From: Mucilaginibacter cryoferens
GTDB lineage: Bacteria > Bacteroidota > Bacteroidia > Sphingobacteriales > Sphingobacteriaceae
Direction: 5' to 3'
DNA length: 64,000 nucleotides
NCBI RefSeq assembly: GCF_014205845.1
Contig: NZ_JACHCR010000031.1
Coordinates: 14,978-78,977 of the forward strand
In this document: positions 17,958-26,860 of the stretch, one piece after another
Layout: each line of letters begins with the position of its first letter
How positions within the stretch are numbered: position 1 is the first letter of the stretch
Notes under the pieces: generated by a model
The model's input: the letters and a program-made list of their open reading frames with translations, nothing else
What the model was told of the DNA's origin: nothing
The model's database searches: none
Translations under genes and position numbers: made by a program

Positions 17958-18447
17958 TGTATAAAATCGCAAAAATACTCGTATCCGGCGTTGCCGGCAC
18001 CACAGTAATGACCATTTCCAGCTACTTGATGTCGCTGACAGCGGATGAAAATTCCAGGGACCGGAACATTTGGCTACGATGATCGAAAGGCTGGCACCCG
18101 GGCTTTCCAAACAAGCAAAAACGATAGCTGGCTGGGGCGCACATTTCGCGATGGGACTGGTACTTGCAGCGTTTTAAGTCGAGCTATGGGAAACTAAAAA
18201 GATCAAACACACCATAAGAAACGGCATCATACTGGGGGCGATTAGCGGTGTATTGGGCTACCTGATCTGGAAGGCCACATTTAAAGCACATCCTTTGCCG
18301 CCCTGGGTTGATTTTAGTAAGTATTATCTCCAGCGGATTCCCGCCCATGTAGTATTTGCTATTGGGGCAACGATCGCATACCGGCTCCTGCCGGAACCCA
18401 GCAATAAAAATGAAGATATTAACAAAACATATGAAAAATCCCTTTGA
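17957..18447 (+). pseudogene. broken small integral membrane protein gene
   Basis: The start codon overlaps the ku stop. Frame 1 encodes MYKIAKILVSGVAGTTVMTI to TGA near 18083. The homologous sequence continues in the +2 frame from about 18055 (GPEHLATMIERLAPGLSKQA), is stopped by TAA near 18178 after GLVLAAF, and then resumes in the same frame (VELWETKKIKHTIRNGIILG) to 18447. A frameshift plus one nonsense change thus split a ~160-aa multi-pass protein. It resembles DUF1440/YagU-type membrane proteins only by pattern. As the flanking genes are intact, this seems a true lesion, although sequencing error in a homopolymer cannot be ruled out. Confidence 0.65.
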
Positions 18448-18670
18448 AAAAGAAAACAATAGCGGCCTGATCGCCGCTATCATCATCGGTGGCGTAACCG
18501 CCGCCGCGCTTGCTTACCTGTTTTTAACGGAAGACGGCGAAGAAACACTGGCAACACTTAAACATAAGGTCAAAGATATAGCCAAGGATATCGCTTCCGG
18601 TGTGGTCAGCGACAAAACAGGGATCTCGAAAAAGACGATTAAAAAGGCTGCGGATGTCATTCTAAAATAA
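18431..18670 (+). CDS. YtxH-like single-pass membrane protein
   Basis: This 79-aa protein starts MKNPFEKENNSG and has one membrane segment (LIAAIIIGGVTAAALAYLF) followed by an amphipathic helix (LATLKHKVKDIAKDIASGV), the layout of YtxH-type stress proteins. Its start overlaps the end of the broken membrane gene by 17 bp. An open frame from 18356 is not used because it reads through that gene. It is one of several small genes trailing ku; its function is unknown. Confidence 0.6.
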   Translation: MKNPFEKENNSGLIAAIIIGGVTAAALAYLFLTEDGEETLATLKHKVKDIAKDIASGVVSDKTGISKKTIKKAADVILK

Positions 18671-18676
18671 TGAGCA

Positions 18677-18850
18677 ATGGGAAAGCAACATCAAACTTTT
18701 CAGAGCGAGCCAGCAGAGGTGGCCGTAACGAAAAAAGTACCGAAAATACAGCAGCCCGCCGATCCTACGAAGATATGGTGGGTAAGGTGGTACGAATGGT
18801 CAATCACCAGCCGTTCGCATTTTAACACCTGGTCGATGAAATTTATTTAA
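18677..18850 (+). CDS. 57-aa hypothetical protein overlapping the 3' end of ligD
   Basis: This short frame (MGKQHQTFQSEPAEVAV to the end HFNTWSMKFI) starts 6 bp after the YtxH-like gene and ends 8 bp inside the convergent ligD gene. Trp- and basic-rich residues (IWWVRWYEWSITSRSH) look non-random and the spacing fits an operon. No family is recognised. It is a likely but unproven gene. Confidence 0.45.
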   Translation: MGKQHQTFQSEPAEVAVTKKVPKIQQPADPTKIWWVRWYEWSITSRSHFNTWSMKFI

Positions 18851-21680
18851 AAACAGCCTGGGCTTTTTTGATCGTTTTCTCCAGATCAATTCCGGCGCCT
18901 AAAACCCCTTTGAACAGGTCGCCAGTTTCTTTCAAACGGTCGAATGCGTTATTGATATGGAAATGCTGGATGGTCAAACCCGGTTTAACCTCATCCCAGG
19001 TTAGTGGCATAGATACAGTTGCGCCGGGCTTTGGCCTTAGGGAATACGGCCCGGCGATAGTAGCCCCGGGACGGTTCTGTAAAAAGTCGAGGTACATTTT
19101 CCCTTTTCGTGCAGCGATACTGCGTTCCAGGCTGGTAAAGTCCGGGATTTGTTTGTGCACCAGTTTCACAATAATATTAGCGAACATCTGGGACTGATCA
19201 TAAGTGTATTTACCCGCTAATGGAATATAGATGTGCATCCCGGTTGAGCCGGATGTTTTGGGAAAGCTGAGCACATCTATAGCATCTAAAATATCTTTGG
19301 TAATGCGCGCAGCTTCGACCACCTGGTCATAGGTGTGTTTATCCGGATCGAGGTCGATCACGCAATAGTCAGGATTATCCGGCGTTTCCACGCGGCTGAA
19401 CCAGGGGTTCATTTCAATACAGCCTAAGGAGACCATCCACAGTAAACTGTCTGCCCCCATAGCCACTAGATATTCTTTATCTTCACCTTCGCTGTTGGTG
19501 TACGGCATTGTTTTCACCCATTCCGGCGCTTTATCTTTCACATCTTTCTGGTAAAAGCTCGGGCCATGAATACCATTCGGAAAACGGTTCAGCGACATTG
19601 GCCGGTCTTTCAGGTACGGCATGATATAAGGCGTCACCTGATAATAATAATTGAAGATATCCCGTTTAGTGAGCCGCTCCTCTGGCCAGTAAATTTTACT
19701 GAGATGAGTAAACTTTAACTCATGCCCGTTAACCCGCCTTTCCTGAGTTTCATCCTTAGGATTAAGTAAAGTTCTTCTTTCCTGTTTAGTGGGCCTTACA
19801 GATGAATGTAAAGTATTTCCTGTATCTTTATGGGTACTCAAGCTATCATTTGCCGACATCCTGGCATCTGTTTTTTGAGTGATGCTCACCAGTTCATTTC
19901 GTTTAGTTTTTGCCATTTTCCTGCTATCCTGGAAGTGCTCAATTGAGCTCCCTTTATGTCTGTTTCCGATTTCCTGTTCCTGTGCGCTAGTTAGCGGCAC
20001 TTCGCGAACTACATCACTGGCGCTCTTGTCATTGCGAAAGCCGAGGAAGGTTGCAGGTTTACGGATACGACCCGCCTTTGTCCAGTCGGCGAATTCAAAA
20101 TTGGCTACCAGCTCGGGTTTTACCCAATGCAGTTTAGCGCCGTACGTGTCCAGTACTTTATTGACAAAGGGGGATTGATCTGTTTCCAGTTCTTTTAACT
20201 GACGCAGGATACTGAGCATTTCCTTATCTTTATAACCGCTTCCCGACCTGCCGATCCATTCCAGTTCTCCGTTATGATAGGCGCCGAAAAGCAATGTGCG
20301 AAAAGAACGCGCGTTGTTCGACTCGGCCCAGCCGCCGATCACAAATTCCTGCCTTTTATGAGTCGGGATCTTCAGCCAGTCATTATTCCTGGCGCCTTCC
20401 TGATAGGTACTGTCTTTTCTTTTTGCTACAATACCTTCCAGCCCCAGCCTCAGGCAATGATCATATAACGCCTTGCCATCATCGAAAGATGCACTGAAGC
20501 GCAGCATTTCCTTTCCGTCTAGCAGTTGCTTTAAAATTTCTTTTCTTTCTGTTAGTTTAAGCATGGTCAGGTCATAACCTGCCAGCCACGGAACGTCGAA
20601 CAGGCAATAGTTAATCGGTGGATGATCACCATTATAGTTTTGCATTGCCTCAAAGTCGGGTTTACCTTCCTGGTTAAAGGCCACGACTTCACCGTCCAGC
20701 ACAGCATTATACCCGAGTTTTTTTAAGGCTGCGACTATCGGCGGGTATTTTTTGGTATAGTTCAGGGAACTGCGTGAATCCAGGCGGACCTTACCGTCTT
20801 CAACCATCGAAGTGATCCGGTAACCATCCCATTTGAGTTCGTATAAGTAGGCGTCATCCTTAATAACTTCCCTGGTTAATGTACAAAGCATTGGCGAAAT
20901 AGATTTTGGCATTTCGCTGCGAATGCCTTTCTGCTTAACCATCTCCATGATATCTATAGGTGCCTGGCTCCTGCGCTGTGGTTTTTCCGCATTAGGGTCA
21001 TTTGGCCGGATTGCCGGTTTCTTATTTTTCGCCTTTTCTTCATCCAGTTCCTTATCCGGCACCACATCTTCCTTTTGACCATGATGCCAGACCTTTTCAC
21101 TGCTTTTTTCCATCGTTTCAATGTTTTTTCCGGAAAGCACAGATTTGTCCTTTTTCGTAATCTCTGCGCCTGTGGCAAACTCGTCGTTATGCTTGATCAT
21201 CAGCCAGCCGTTTTCACCCATGCCGTGGGTTTTCACCATTGCAAATTCCCCATTCAGTTTTTCGCCGTGTAATTTGATCTTTAATTGCCCGGAAGCTAAT
21301 TGCTTTAAGAGATGTTTTTCCTGGGCCTTCTTGCCTTTGATCGGCTCGACAGGTTCATAGGTACCTTCGTCCCAGACGATCACCGTTCCACCGCCATATT
21401 CGCCTTTAGGAATGATGCCTTCAAAGTTGAGGTAGTCAAAAGGGTGATCTTCGACCATCATGGCCAGGTGTTTGACCTTGGGGTCAAGCGATGGGCCTTT
21501 GGGAACAGCCCAGCTTTTTAACACGCCGTCCATTTCCAGCCGGAAATCATAATGCAGGCGGGAGGCGTCATGCTTTTGCACCACGAAGACCAGGTGATCC
21601 TTATCCTTGCTTGCGCCGGTCTTCGGTTCCGCGGTCTTCTTAAAATCGCGCTTTTGATTATACTCCTTTAGCTTTCCCAT
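18843..21680 (-). CDS. ligD: LigD, multifunctional DNA repair ligase
   Basis: This protein of about 945 aa carries all three LigD domains. The N-terminal 3'-phosphoesterase has HDASRLHYDFRLEMDG, EDHPFDYLNFEGIIP and GEYGGGTVIVWD (residues 35-165). The central ATP-dependent ligase has the catalytic Lys in ELKWDGYR (near 285), DGEVVAF, GIVAKRKDS and the OB-fold GGWAESNNARSFRTLL. The C-terminal polymerase/primase has FTHLSKIYWPEERLTKRDI, the metal-binding DLDPD near 780 and TSGSTGMHIYIPL. The PE-Lig-Pol order is as in Pseudomonas. A Ser/Thr/Lys-rich linker (590-655) joins Lig and Pol. The ATG giving MGKLKEYNQKRDF is preferred over one five codons upstream. It works with Ku to join broken DNA ends. 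Confidence 0.96.
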   Translation of the reverse strand: MGKLKEYNQKRDFKKTAEPKTGASKDKDHLVFVVQKHDASRLHYDFRLEMDGVLKSWAVPKGPSLDPKVKHLAMMVEDHPFDYLNFEGIIPKGEYGGGTVIVWDEGTYEPVEPIKGKKAQEKHLLKQLASGQLKIKLHGEKLNGEFAMVKTHGMGENGWLMIKHNDEFATGAEITKKDKSVLSGKNIETMEKSSEKVWHHGQKEDVVPDKELDEEKAKNKKPAIRPNDPNAEKPQRRSQAPIDIMEMVKQKGIRSEMPKSISPMLCTLTREVIKDDAYLYELKWDGYRITSMVEDGKVRLDSRSSLNYTKKYPPIVAALKKLGYNAVLDGEVVAFNQEGKPDFEAMQNYNGDHPPINYCLFDVPWLAGYDLTMLKLTERKEILKQLLDGKEMLRFSASFDDGKALYDHCLRLGLEGIVAKRKDSTYQEGARNNDWLKIPTHKRQEFVIGGWAESNNARSFRTLLFGAYHNGELEWIGRSGSGYKDKEMLSILRQLKELETDQSPFVNKVLDTYGAKLHWVKPELVANFEFADWTKAGRIRKPATFLGFRNDKSASDVVREVPLTSAQEQEIGNRHKGSSIEHFQDSRKMAKTKRNELVSITQKTDARMSANDSLSTHKDTGNTLHSSVRPTKQERRTLLNPKDETQERRVNGHELKFTHLSKIYWPEERLTKRDIFNYYYQVTPYIMPYLKDRPMSLNRFPNGIHGPSFYQKDVKDKAPEWVKTMPYTNSEGEDKEYLVAMGADSLLWMVSLGCIEMNPWFSRVETPDNPDYCVIDLDPDKHTYDQVVEAARITKDILDAIDVLSFPKTSGSTGMHIYIPLAGKYTYDQSQMFANIIVKLVHKQIPDFTSLERSIAARKGKMYLDFLQNRPGATIAGPYSLRPKPGATVSMPLTWDEVKPGLTIQHFHINNAFDRLKETGDLFKGVLGAGIDLEKTIKKAQAVFK

Positions 21681-21695
21681 AGACAACGAAGCCAC

Positions 21696-22003
21696 TTGCG
21701 GGGCTCTGGTTATTTTTTATCTTCCAGTTTTTTTCCTACTGTAGCGCGTTTATTACTGCCGGTTGATTTTTTGGCGGCTTCCACGTTTTTCAAGGTAGTC
21801 CTTTCTTTTTTTGCATACTTAATTCATGTGGCTATTCCGATACAAAACTTCTTTCCACTTTTGCGCCTCTTGTTGCCATAGTTTATTTTATTTTTTAGAT
21901 GTCCATTCATAACAAGTTACCGGGGGCTTGGTTTTAACTTGTAATTGATTTAATTACCTGGTGAAATAACTACAAACACGGTCGGGTTGATTTTGTAGTA
22001 AGG
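21696..22003. other. gene-poor spacer upstream of ligD
   Basis: No intact gene is seen. The minus strand has a short frame MATRGAKVERSFVSE (near 21880 down to 21833) that stops. A shifted Lys-rich frame (KNVEAAKKSTGSNKRAT) then runs down to about 21713. Together they may be a decayed small basic protein gene, but the evidence is thin. Confidence 0.3.
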
Positions 22004-22174
22004 TGGATATTCCGGGAGGCTTGACCATGTGATTCCGTGCCCCAAGTTCATGTATTTGTGTAAGATGTATCACTAAATTGATTCTGCGTGTACGAGTATT
22101 AGCATGATCAAAGTGTTTCGGAATGATATTTTTGCTATTCCGGAACGAGGTGGTCAATGGCTCCGGAATGTCCA
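22004..22174 (-). mobile_element. miniature element with IS21-like ends, copy 2 (inverted)
   Basis: This 171-bp segment is the reverse complement of the element at 11546-11714, with scattered substitutions and a short indel near the CTAATACTC box. Its ends are TGGACATTCCGG and CCGGAATATCCA, each with inner TTCCG units about 22-23 bp apart. No target duplication is evident here. It bounds the Ku/LigD block on the right. Confidence 0.6.
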
Positions 22175-22333
22175 TACAGGACCTTAGCGCATTTTGGTGT
22201 TGTTTTTTTGCAGCCCGTTTCAGGCTACAACAGCAGGCAACGTGAAAAATCTTTCACTTTCCTGCTTTTTTTCCACCCGTAAACCACTGGGAATCAAGAA
22301 TATTTCAGCGATAGTTTCATTAAGCAAAACAGT

Positions 22334-22720
22334 TCAAAAACGCGTTCCACCGAAGTATATTTTTTGAGGAAAAATATACATAATCAGCTGCCTTTTACCC
22401 ACCAAATCATATTTTTTATACAACAAAAGCAGCCCTGAAACGCAGGAATCGGCATTTTTAAGCAATCGCTCTATCTTGACGGTCCCCGAAACTACACTTT
22501 CAAGCTGCACTTCGCACTGTCTGATTTTTTGATCGCAATCCGATTTAAATTTTCGGTATTCATTCGCTTCTATTTCACCTGAATAATATTTATTTCTTGC
22601 ATTGGTCAACTTGAGGTTGACTGTCTGTATCTGAGCGATAATATCTTTGCGCTTACCGGCCACCGTTTTATTGGTATTCCTTTTGCTATATTCAGCTATG
22701 CCCGAGATATAACCAAGCCT
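22334..22720 (-). pseudogene. C-terminal remnant of a large serine recombinase
   Basis: The frame begins right at the stop of the hybrid regulator gene and has no proper start; the nearest is a GTG at 22663. It encodes a coiled-coil (KRKDIIAQIQTVNLKLTNAR, YYSGEIEANEYRKFKSD) and then LVGKRQLIMYIFPQKIYFGG. This is the usual C-terminus of Bacteroidota site-specific serine recombinases, after the zinc-ribbon. The catalytic resolvase domain and DNA-binding regions are missing. It is read as the tail of an integrase left by a rearrangement at the edge of the accessory block. Confidence 0.65.
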
Positions 22721-22723
22721 AAA

Positions 22724-25700
22724 TTAATCCACAAACTCACTGGGATTTTTCCCATATAGTTTTTTAAATTCTTTGCTGAAGTATTTACGGTCGCTGAAAC
22801 CCAACATATAAGCTATTTCGTTGATTGTATAGCGCTTGCTTTGCAACAATATTGTTGCTCTGTTCATTTTTATAGACTTTATAAAATCATTAACCGACAT
22901 TCCTGTTAGTGCATTAAGTTTTTTATACAACACTGGCTGACTCATAGCAACGATCTGAGCTAAAATGGGCACACCAAATTCTTCATCGTCCAGATGCTCT
23001 TCAATTATTTTAATAACCCTGCATAAAAATTCGTCGTCAAATGAATTGAGTAAGCTCTTTGCTTCATTATCATTATCCAAGCGCGATAAAGGTATAAACC
23101 CTGTATTTGTATAGTTTATTTTAAGTTGCTGATGATAATGGTCTCGAATCCTTTTCCGGGCGTTTAAAAGATTTTCGATCTGTAGAAATAATATCTCTAT
23201 GCTGAATGGTTTGGTTAAATAAACATCGGCCCCTTTTTTTAAACCGTTTACATGGTTGGGAGCAGATGCCTTTGCAGTTAAAAGAATAGTCGGTATGTGA
23301 TTTGTTCTTTCATCCGTTTTCAATTTGTTACAAAGCGTAAACCCATCCATTTCAGGCATCATTACATCGCAGATAATCAGGTCTGGAATATGTTCTACCG
23401 CACATTTCCACCCCGCGCCTCCGTTTATGCTTTCAATTATGTCGTAATAGTTTTCCAATGTTTCCCTGATAAAGAAACGTACATCAGGATTATCTTCGAC
23501 CAATAAGATGAGGTATTTTTTATCCTTTGACCTATGAAAGTTGATGAGTGGAAAAATCTCATTTTCTGTAATATCAAAAGTCTTATGTGCTACAGGGGAA
23601 TAATTTAGTGAAGATTTGCCTAATTGGGTCTGACTAAAATGATTTGCTCCCTTAACCAGTGTAAGCGTAAAGGATGTCCTATTTCCTGATAAGGACAATT
23701 TGCTTTCAACTTCAATAGTGCCGCCATGTAATTCTGAGATACTTTTAGCAAGTGCCAGGCCTATACCATACCCCGTATTTTGCTGGCCATTGTCATCTTC
23801 CTGAAAATAATTCTCAAATAAATGTTTCAGGTTTTCGGCTGCTATACCTTTACCGGTATCTGTTATGATAACAGTAACCTCATCCTTCTTTTCTTCAATT
23901 AAAATATTAACGCTTCCGTTACTCCCTGTAAATTTAAAGGCATTATAGATCAGATTATAAAATACTTTTTCAATTTGTTCCTGGTCGAAATAAAGCCGTA
24001 TCTCATTTGATGAGGCGCTAAAACTGGTCGTGATATTTCGCGAGACAGCATGATCATAGAATGAGTTAAATATTTCACTTACCACACCCACAATATTTCC
24101 CTCCACAAAATGAAGTTTCAGGTTACCGGTTTCCGCTTTCCTGAAATCCATTAATTCATTTACCAGTTGAAGCAGGTTATCAGACTGTTTTTTAACCATC
24201 TGTAGTTGTTTGGCATTTGCGCCGCCAATTTCTCCATTTAGGATCAATTTTTCTACTGGCCCAAGTATTAACGACAGGTGCGTCCTTATCTCGTGCGAAA
24301 TATTGGTAAAAAAGTTTAGCTTCAGATGCGTCAGTTCCTTATCCCGCCTTAATAATGATCTTAAAATAAAGAAACGCGCTATAAAAAATATTAAACCGCC
24401 TACAACCAAAATGTACAGCGCATAGGCCCATGCCGTTTCCCAAAAAGGTGGCATTACTTTAACATGCAAAACCGCGGCTTGCCCCCAAACGCCGTCATTG
24501 TTTGTTCCTTTGGCACGAAAGATATAGTCGCCCGGTGGCACATTGGTATATGATGCCGATGGAATACCTGTATAAATCCAATCCTTATTAAAATTTTCTA
24601 ACTTGTAAGCATACCGGTTCTTTTCAGATTTAATATAATTCAACGCGGCGAAATCAATGGTAAATACATTTTGCGAATGCGAGAAGACAATATCGTGGGT
24701 CAAACTAATGTCCTTAGTTAATATTTTACCGTCAGGCCCAATTGGCGCAGGCTTATTAAATAATTTTAACGTGGTTATGATAACCGGTGGCGCAATGTTA
24801 TTGTCTTTAACCTGCGATGGAAAAAAACTCGTCAACCCGTTAAATCCTCCAAAAAGCATTTCGTTGTCACTTGCATTGTAGCACGAATTAATGTTGAACG
24901 TGTTGCCACCCAAGCCATCATTTTTGGTGTAATTCTTAAAGTTTTTTGAAGCGATGTTAAACCTGGAAAGTCCGTTACTGGTACTGACCCATAAATTGCC
25001 TTCATCTTCCAAAATTCCAAGCACGTTATTATTGGCCAACCCCTCTTTTTCTGTATAAACCGCAAAGCTCATCTGGCCTTTATTATACATGGCTAATCCG
25101 CCATAATAGGAACCGACCCAGAGCCTGTTTCTGTTGTCGACATGTAAAGTATTTACCGATAACGGCGTCTTGTTGTTTAACGACTTAAAAATTTGCATTT
25201 GCCCGGAAGCATGCCAAACCACAAATAGCCCCCTGTTGGTCCCAATCCAAAAATTGTGATCTTTGTCTTCCAGTAAGGCATTAATAGATTTACGACCTAT
25301 TTTACCCTCGAGGGGGGCATCTGTATGTTGTAGTTCTGTATTATTTCTGCGGAAAGCCAGCAGTCCGTTTTGAGTTCCGATCCAAAAATTATTTTTCGAG
25401 TCTTCAAAAATATTTAAAACCTCCGACCCTAAAGTTACTGGGTCATTCTCTCTATATAAGTATCTGGTAAAATTATGAGTCGCTGGATTAAAGAGATTTA
25501 AGCCTCCGCCATGTGTTCCAACCCATACATGCCGGTTTTTGTCTATATAAATCACTTTTACCAGATCAGAGCCTAATGAGAAAGCATCGTTAACTTTATT
25601 TTGATAAGTAGTAACTTCATCTGTTTTCCGGTCAAAATAATTAAGTCCCCCGCCTTCGGTACCTATCCAAAGGTTGCTTAGTGCGTCCTCTGTCACAGCG

Positions 25701-26800
25701 CTTACGACATTATTGTTGATGGCAGAATGGTAGCGTGCGGTTTGAAACGTCAAGAAAGTATTACTATGGCTGGGAACCATATTGATGCCCCCCCAATAGG
25801 TACCTATCCATACGGTGTTATCCCGATCAATAAAAATGCTGTAGATAGAGTTCTGGCTTAAACTATTCTTATTTTCCGGGTCATGCCTGTAGGAAACAAA
25901 TTGCCGTGTAACTGGATCTAAAATATTAAGCCCTGCTTGTGTACCAATCCACATTTTACCGGTCCGGTCAGCACTTAGGATTCTGATATTGTTGTTTACC
26001 GGACCATTCATCCCTGTATTACTTACAAAACGGGTAAACGTGTTATTACTTCTCTTATATAAATTAACCCCACCGTGTAATGTGCCAATCCATAAATTTC
26101 CGATAGTATCTTCATTAATTGCGGTAACATAGTTATCGCTCAAACTATTTTGCCGGTCTGCTTTCTGCTGGTACATCTTGAACGCAAAGCCCGTCTGCTG
26201 CCGCGTCATCTGTGTAAGCCCCGAAGATGACCCTAACCAATATATACCCAAATGATCCTGGTATATGGCGTGTGTATTATTGCCGTACAAGCCAGCAGCT
26301 ACGTTAGGTATCTGTACTGTTATAAACTTATTGGTTGCTCTGTTCTCTAATCGCTTCAACCCCTCGGTGCACCATATCCAAAGGCTCTTTTTACGATCTT
26401 CATAAATGCAACTGATTACCTGATTGTTTGGCACCTGCAACCGCCCTAGGTTAATCCGTTCAAAATTATCAGTCTCAGGATTGTATCGGTTTAGCCCGTT
26501 ACGGGTACCCACCCAAAGTACCCCGTGAGAATCGACCAATAGTGAAGTAATATAATCGGATGAAAGACTTGTCCGGACGTCAGGATCGTTGTTGTATATC
26601 TTAAAGGTACGCGTATCATATTTATTAAGACCATGCTGGGTACCATACCACATAAAGCCGCGGCTATCCTGCGCAATGGCTAAAACGGAATTCTGTGATA
26701 AGCCGTCGTCTGCCGTCAGATTTTCAAAAACAATCCGCTGACTGTACGAGGATAACGCTAGAAATATGAAATACAGGAATACCGCCACACCTAGTTTCAT
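22724..26800 (-). CDS. hybrid two-component system regulator (HTCS)
   Basis: This 1358-aa protein is an inner-membrane sensor and transcription factor in one chain. After a signal peptide (LALSSYSQ) come about a dozen regulator-propeller repeats (GLSQNSVLAIAQDSRGFMWY and kin), a Y_Y_Y domain (YKLENFNKDWIYTGIPSASY) and a membrane helix near 800-825. Then come HisKA (NISHEIRTHLSLI), HATPase (YNLIYNAFKFTG, DTGKGIAAENL, GIGLALAKSI), a receiver domain (phospho-Asp in LIICDVMMPEMDG) and an AraC-type HTH ending GFSDRKYFSKEFKKLYGKNP. The usual Pro after HExRT is His here. It senses a periplasmic oligosaccharide and should control the second PUL, whose genes lie directly upstream on the same strand. 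Confidence 0.95.
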   Translation of the reverse strand: MKLGVAVFLYFIFLALSSYSQRIVFENLTADDGLSQNSVLAIAQDSRGFMWYGTQHGLNKYDTRTFKIYNNDPDVRTSLSSDYITSLLVDSHGVLWVGTRNGLNRYNPETDNFERINLGRLQVPNNQVISCIYEDRKKSLWIWCTEGLKRLENRATNKFITVQIPNVAAGLYGNNTHAIYQDHLGIYWLGSSSGLTQMTRQQTGFAFKMYQQKADRQNSLSDNYVTAINEDTIGNLWIGTLHGGVNLYKRSNNTFTRFVSNTGMNGPVNNNIRILSADRTGKMWIGTQAGLNILDPVTRQFVSYRHDPENKNSLSQNSIYSIFIDRDNTVWIGTYWGGINMVPSHSNTFLTFQTARYHSAINNNVVSAVTEDALSNLWIGTEGGGLNYFDRKTDEVTTYQNKVNDAFSLGSDLVKVIYIDKNRHVWVGTHGGGLNLFNPATHNFTRYLYRENDPVTLGSEVLNIFEDSKNNFWIGTQNGLLAFRRNNTELQHTDAPLEGKIGRKSINALLEDKDHNFWIGTNRGLFVVWHASGQMQIFKSLNNKTPLSVNTLHVDNRNRLWVGSYYGGLAMYNKGQMSFAVYTEKEGLANNNVLGILEDEGNLWVSTSNGLSRFNIASKNFKNYTKNDGLGGNTFNINSCYNASDNEMLFGGFNGLTSFFPSQVKDNNIAPPVIITTLKLFNKPAPIGPDGKILTKDISLTHDIVFSHSQNVFTIDFAALNYIKSEKNRYAYKLENFNKDWIYTGIPSASYTNVPPGDYIFRAKGTNNDGVWGQAAVLHVKVMPPFWETAWAYALYILVVGGLIFFIARFFILRSLLRRDKELTHLKLNFFTNISHEIRTHLSLILGPVEKLILNGEIGGANAKQLQMVKKQSDNLLQLVNELMDFRKAETGNLKLHFVEGNIVGVVSEIFNSFYDHAVSRNITTSFSASSNEIRLYFDQEQIEKVFYNLIYNAFKFTGSNGSVNILIEEKKDEVTVIITDTGKGIAAENLKHLFENYFQEDDNGQQNTGYGIGLALAKSISELHGGTIEVESKLSLSGNRTSFTLTLVKGANHFSQTQLGKSSLNYSPVAHKTFDITENEIFPLINFHRSKDKKYLILLVEDNPDVRFFIRETLENYYDIIESINGGAGWKCAVEHIPDLIICDVMMPEMDGFTLCNKLKTDERTNHIPTILLTAKASAPNHVNGLKKGADVYLTKPFSIEILFLQIENLLNARKRIRDHYHQQLKINYTNTGFIPLSRLDNDNEAKSLLNSFDDEFLCRVIKIIEEHLDDEEFGVPILAQIVAMSQPVLYKKLNALTGMSVNDFIKSIKMNRATILLQSKRYTINEIAYMLGFSDRKYFSKEFKKLYGKNPSEFVD

Positions 26801-26860
26801 TTTATTACCTGAATTATAAAATTATAGAATTTTTAGCATGCCTAAAATTTACGCCCGTAT

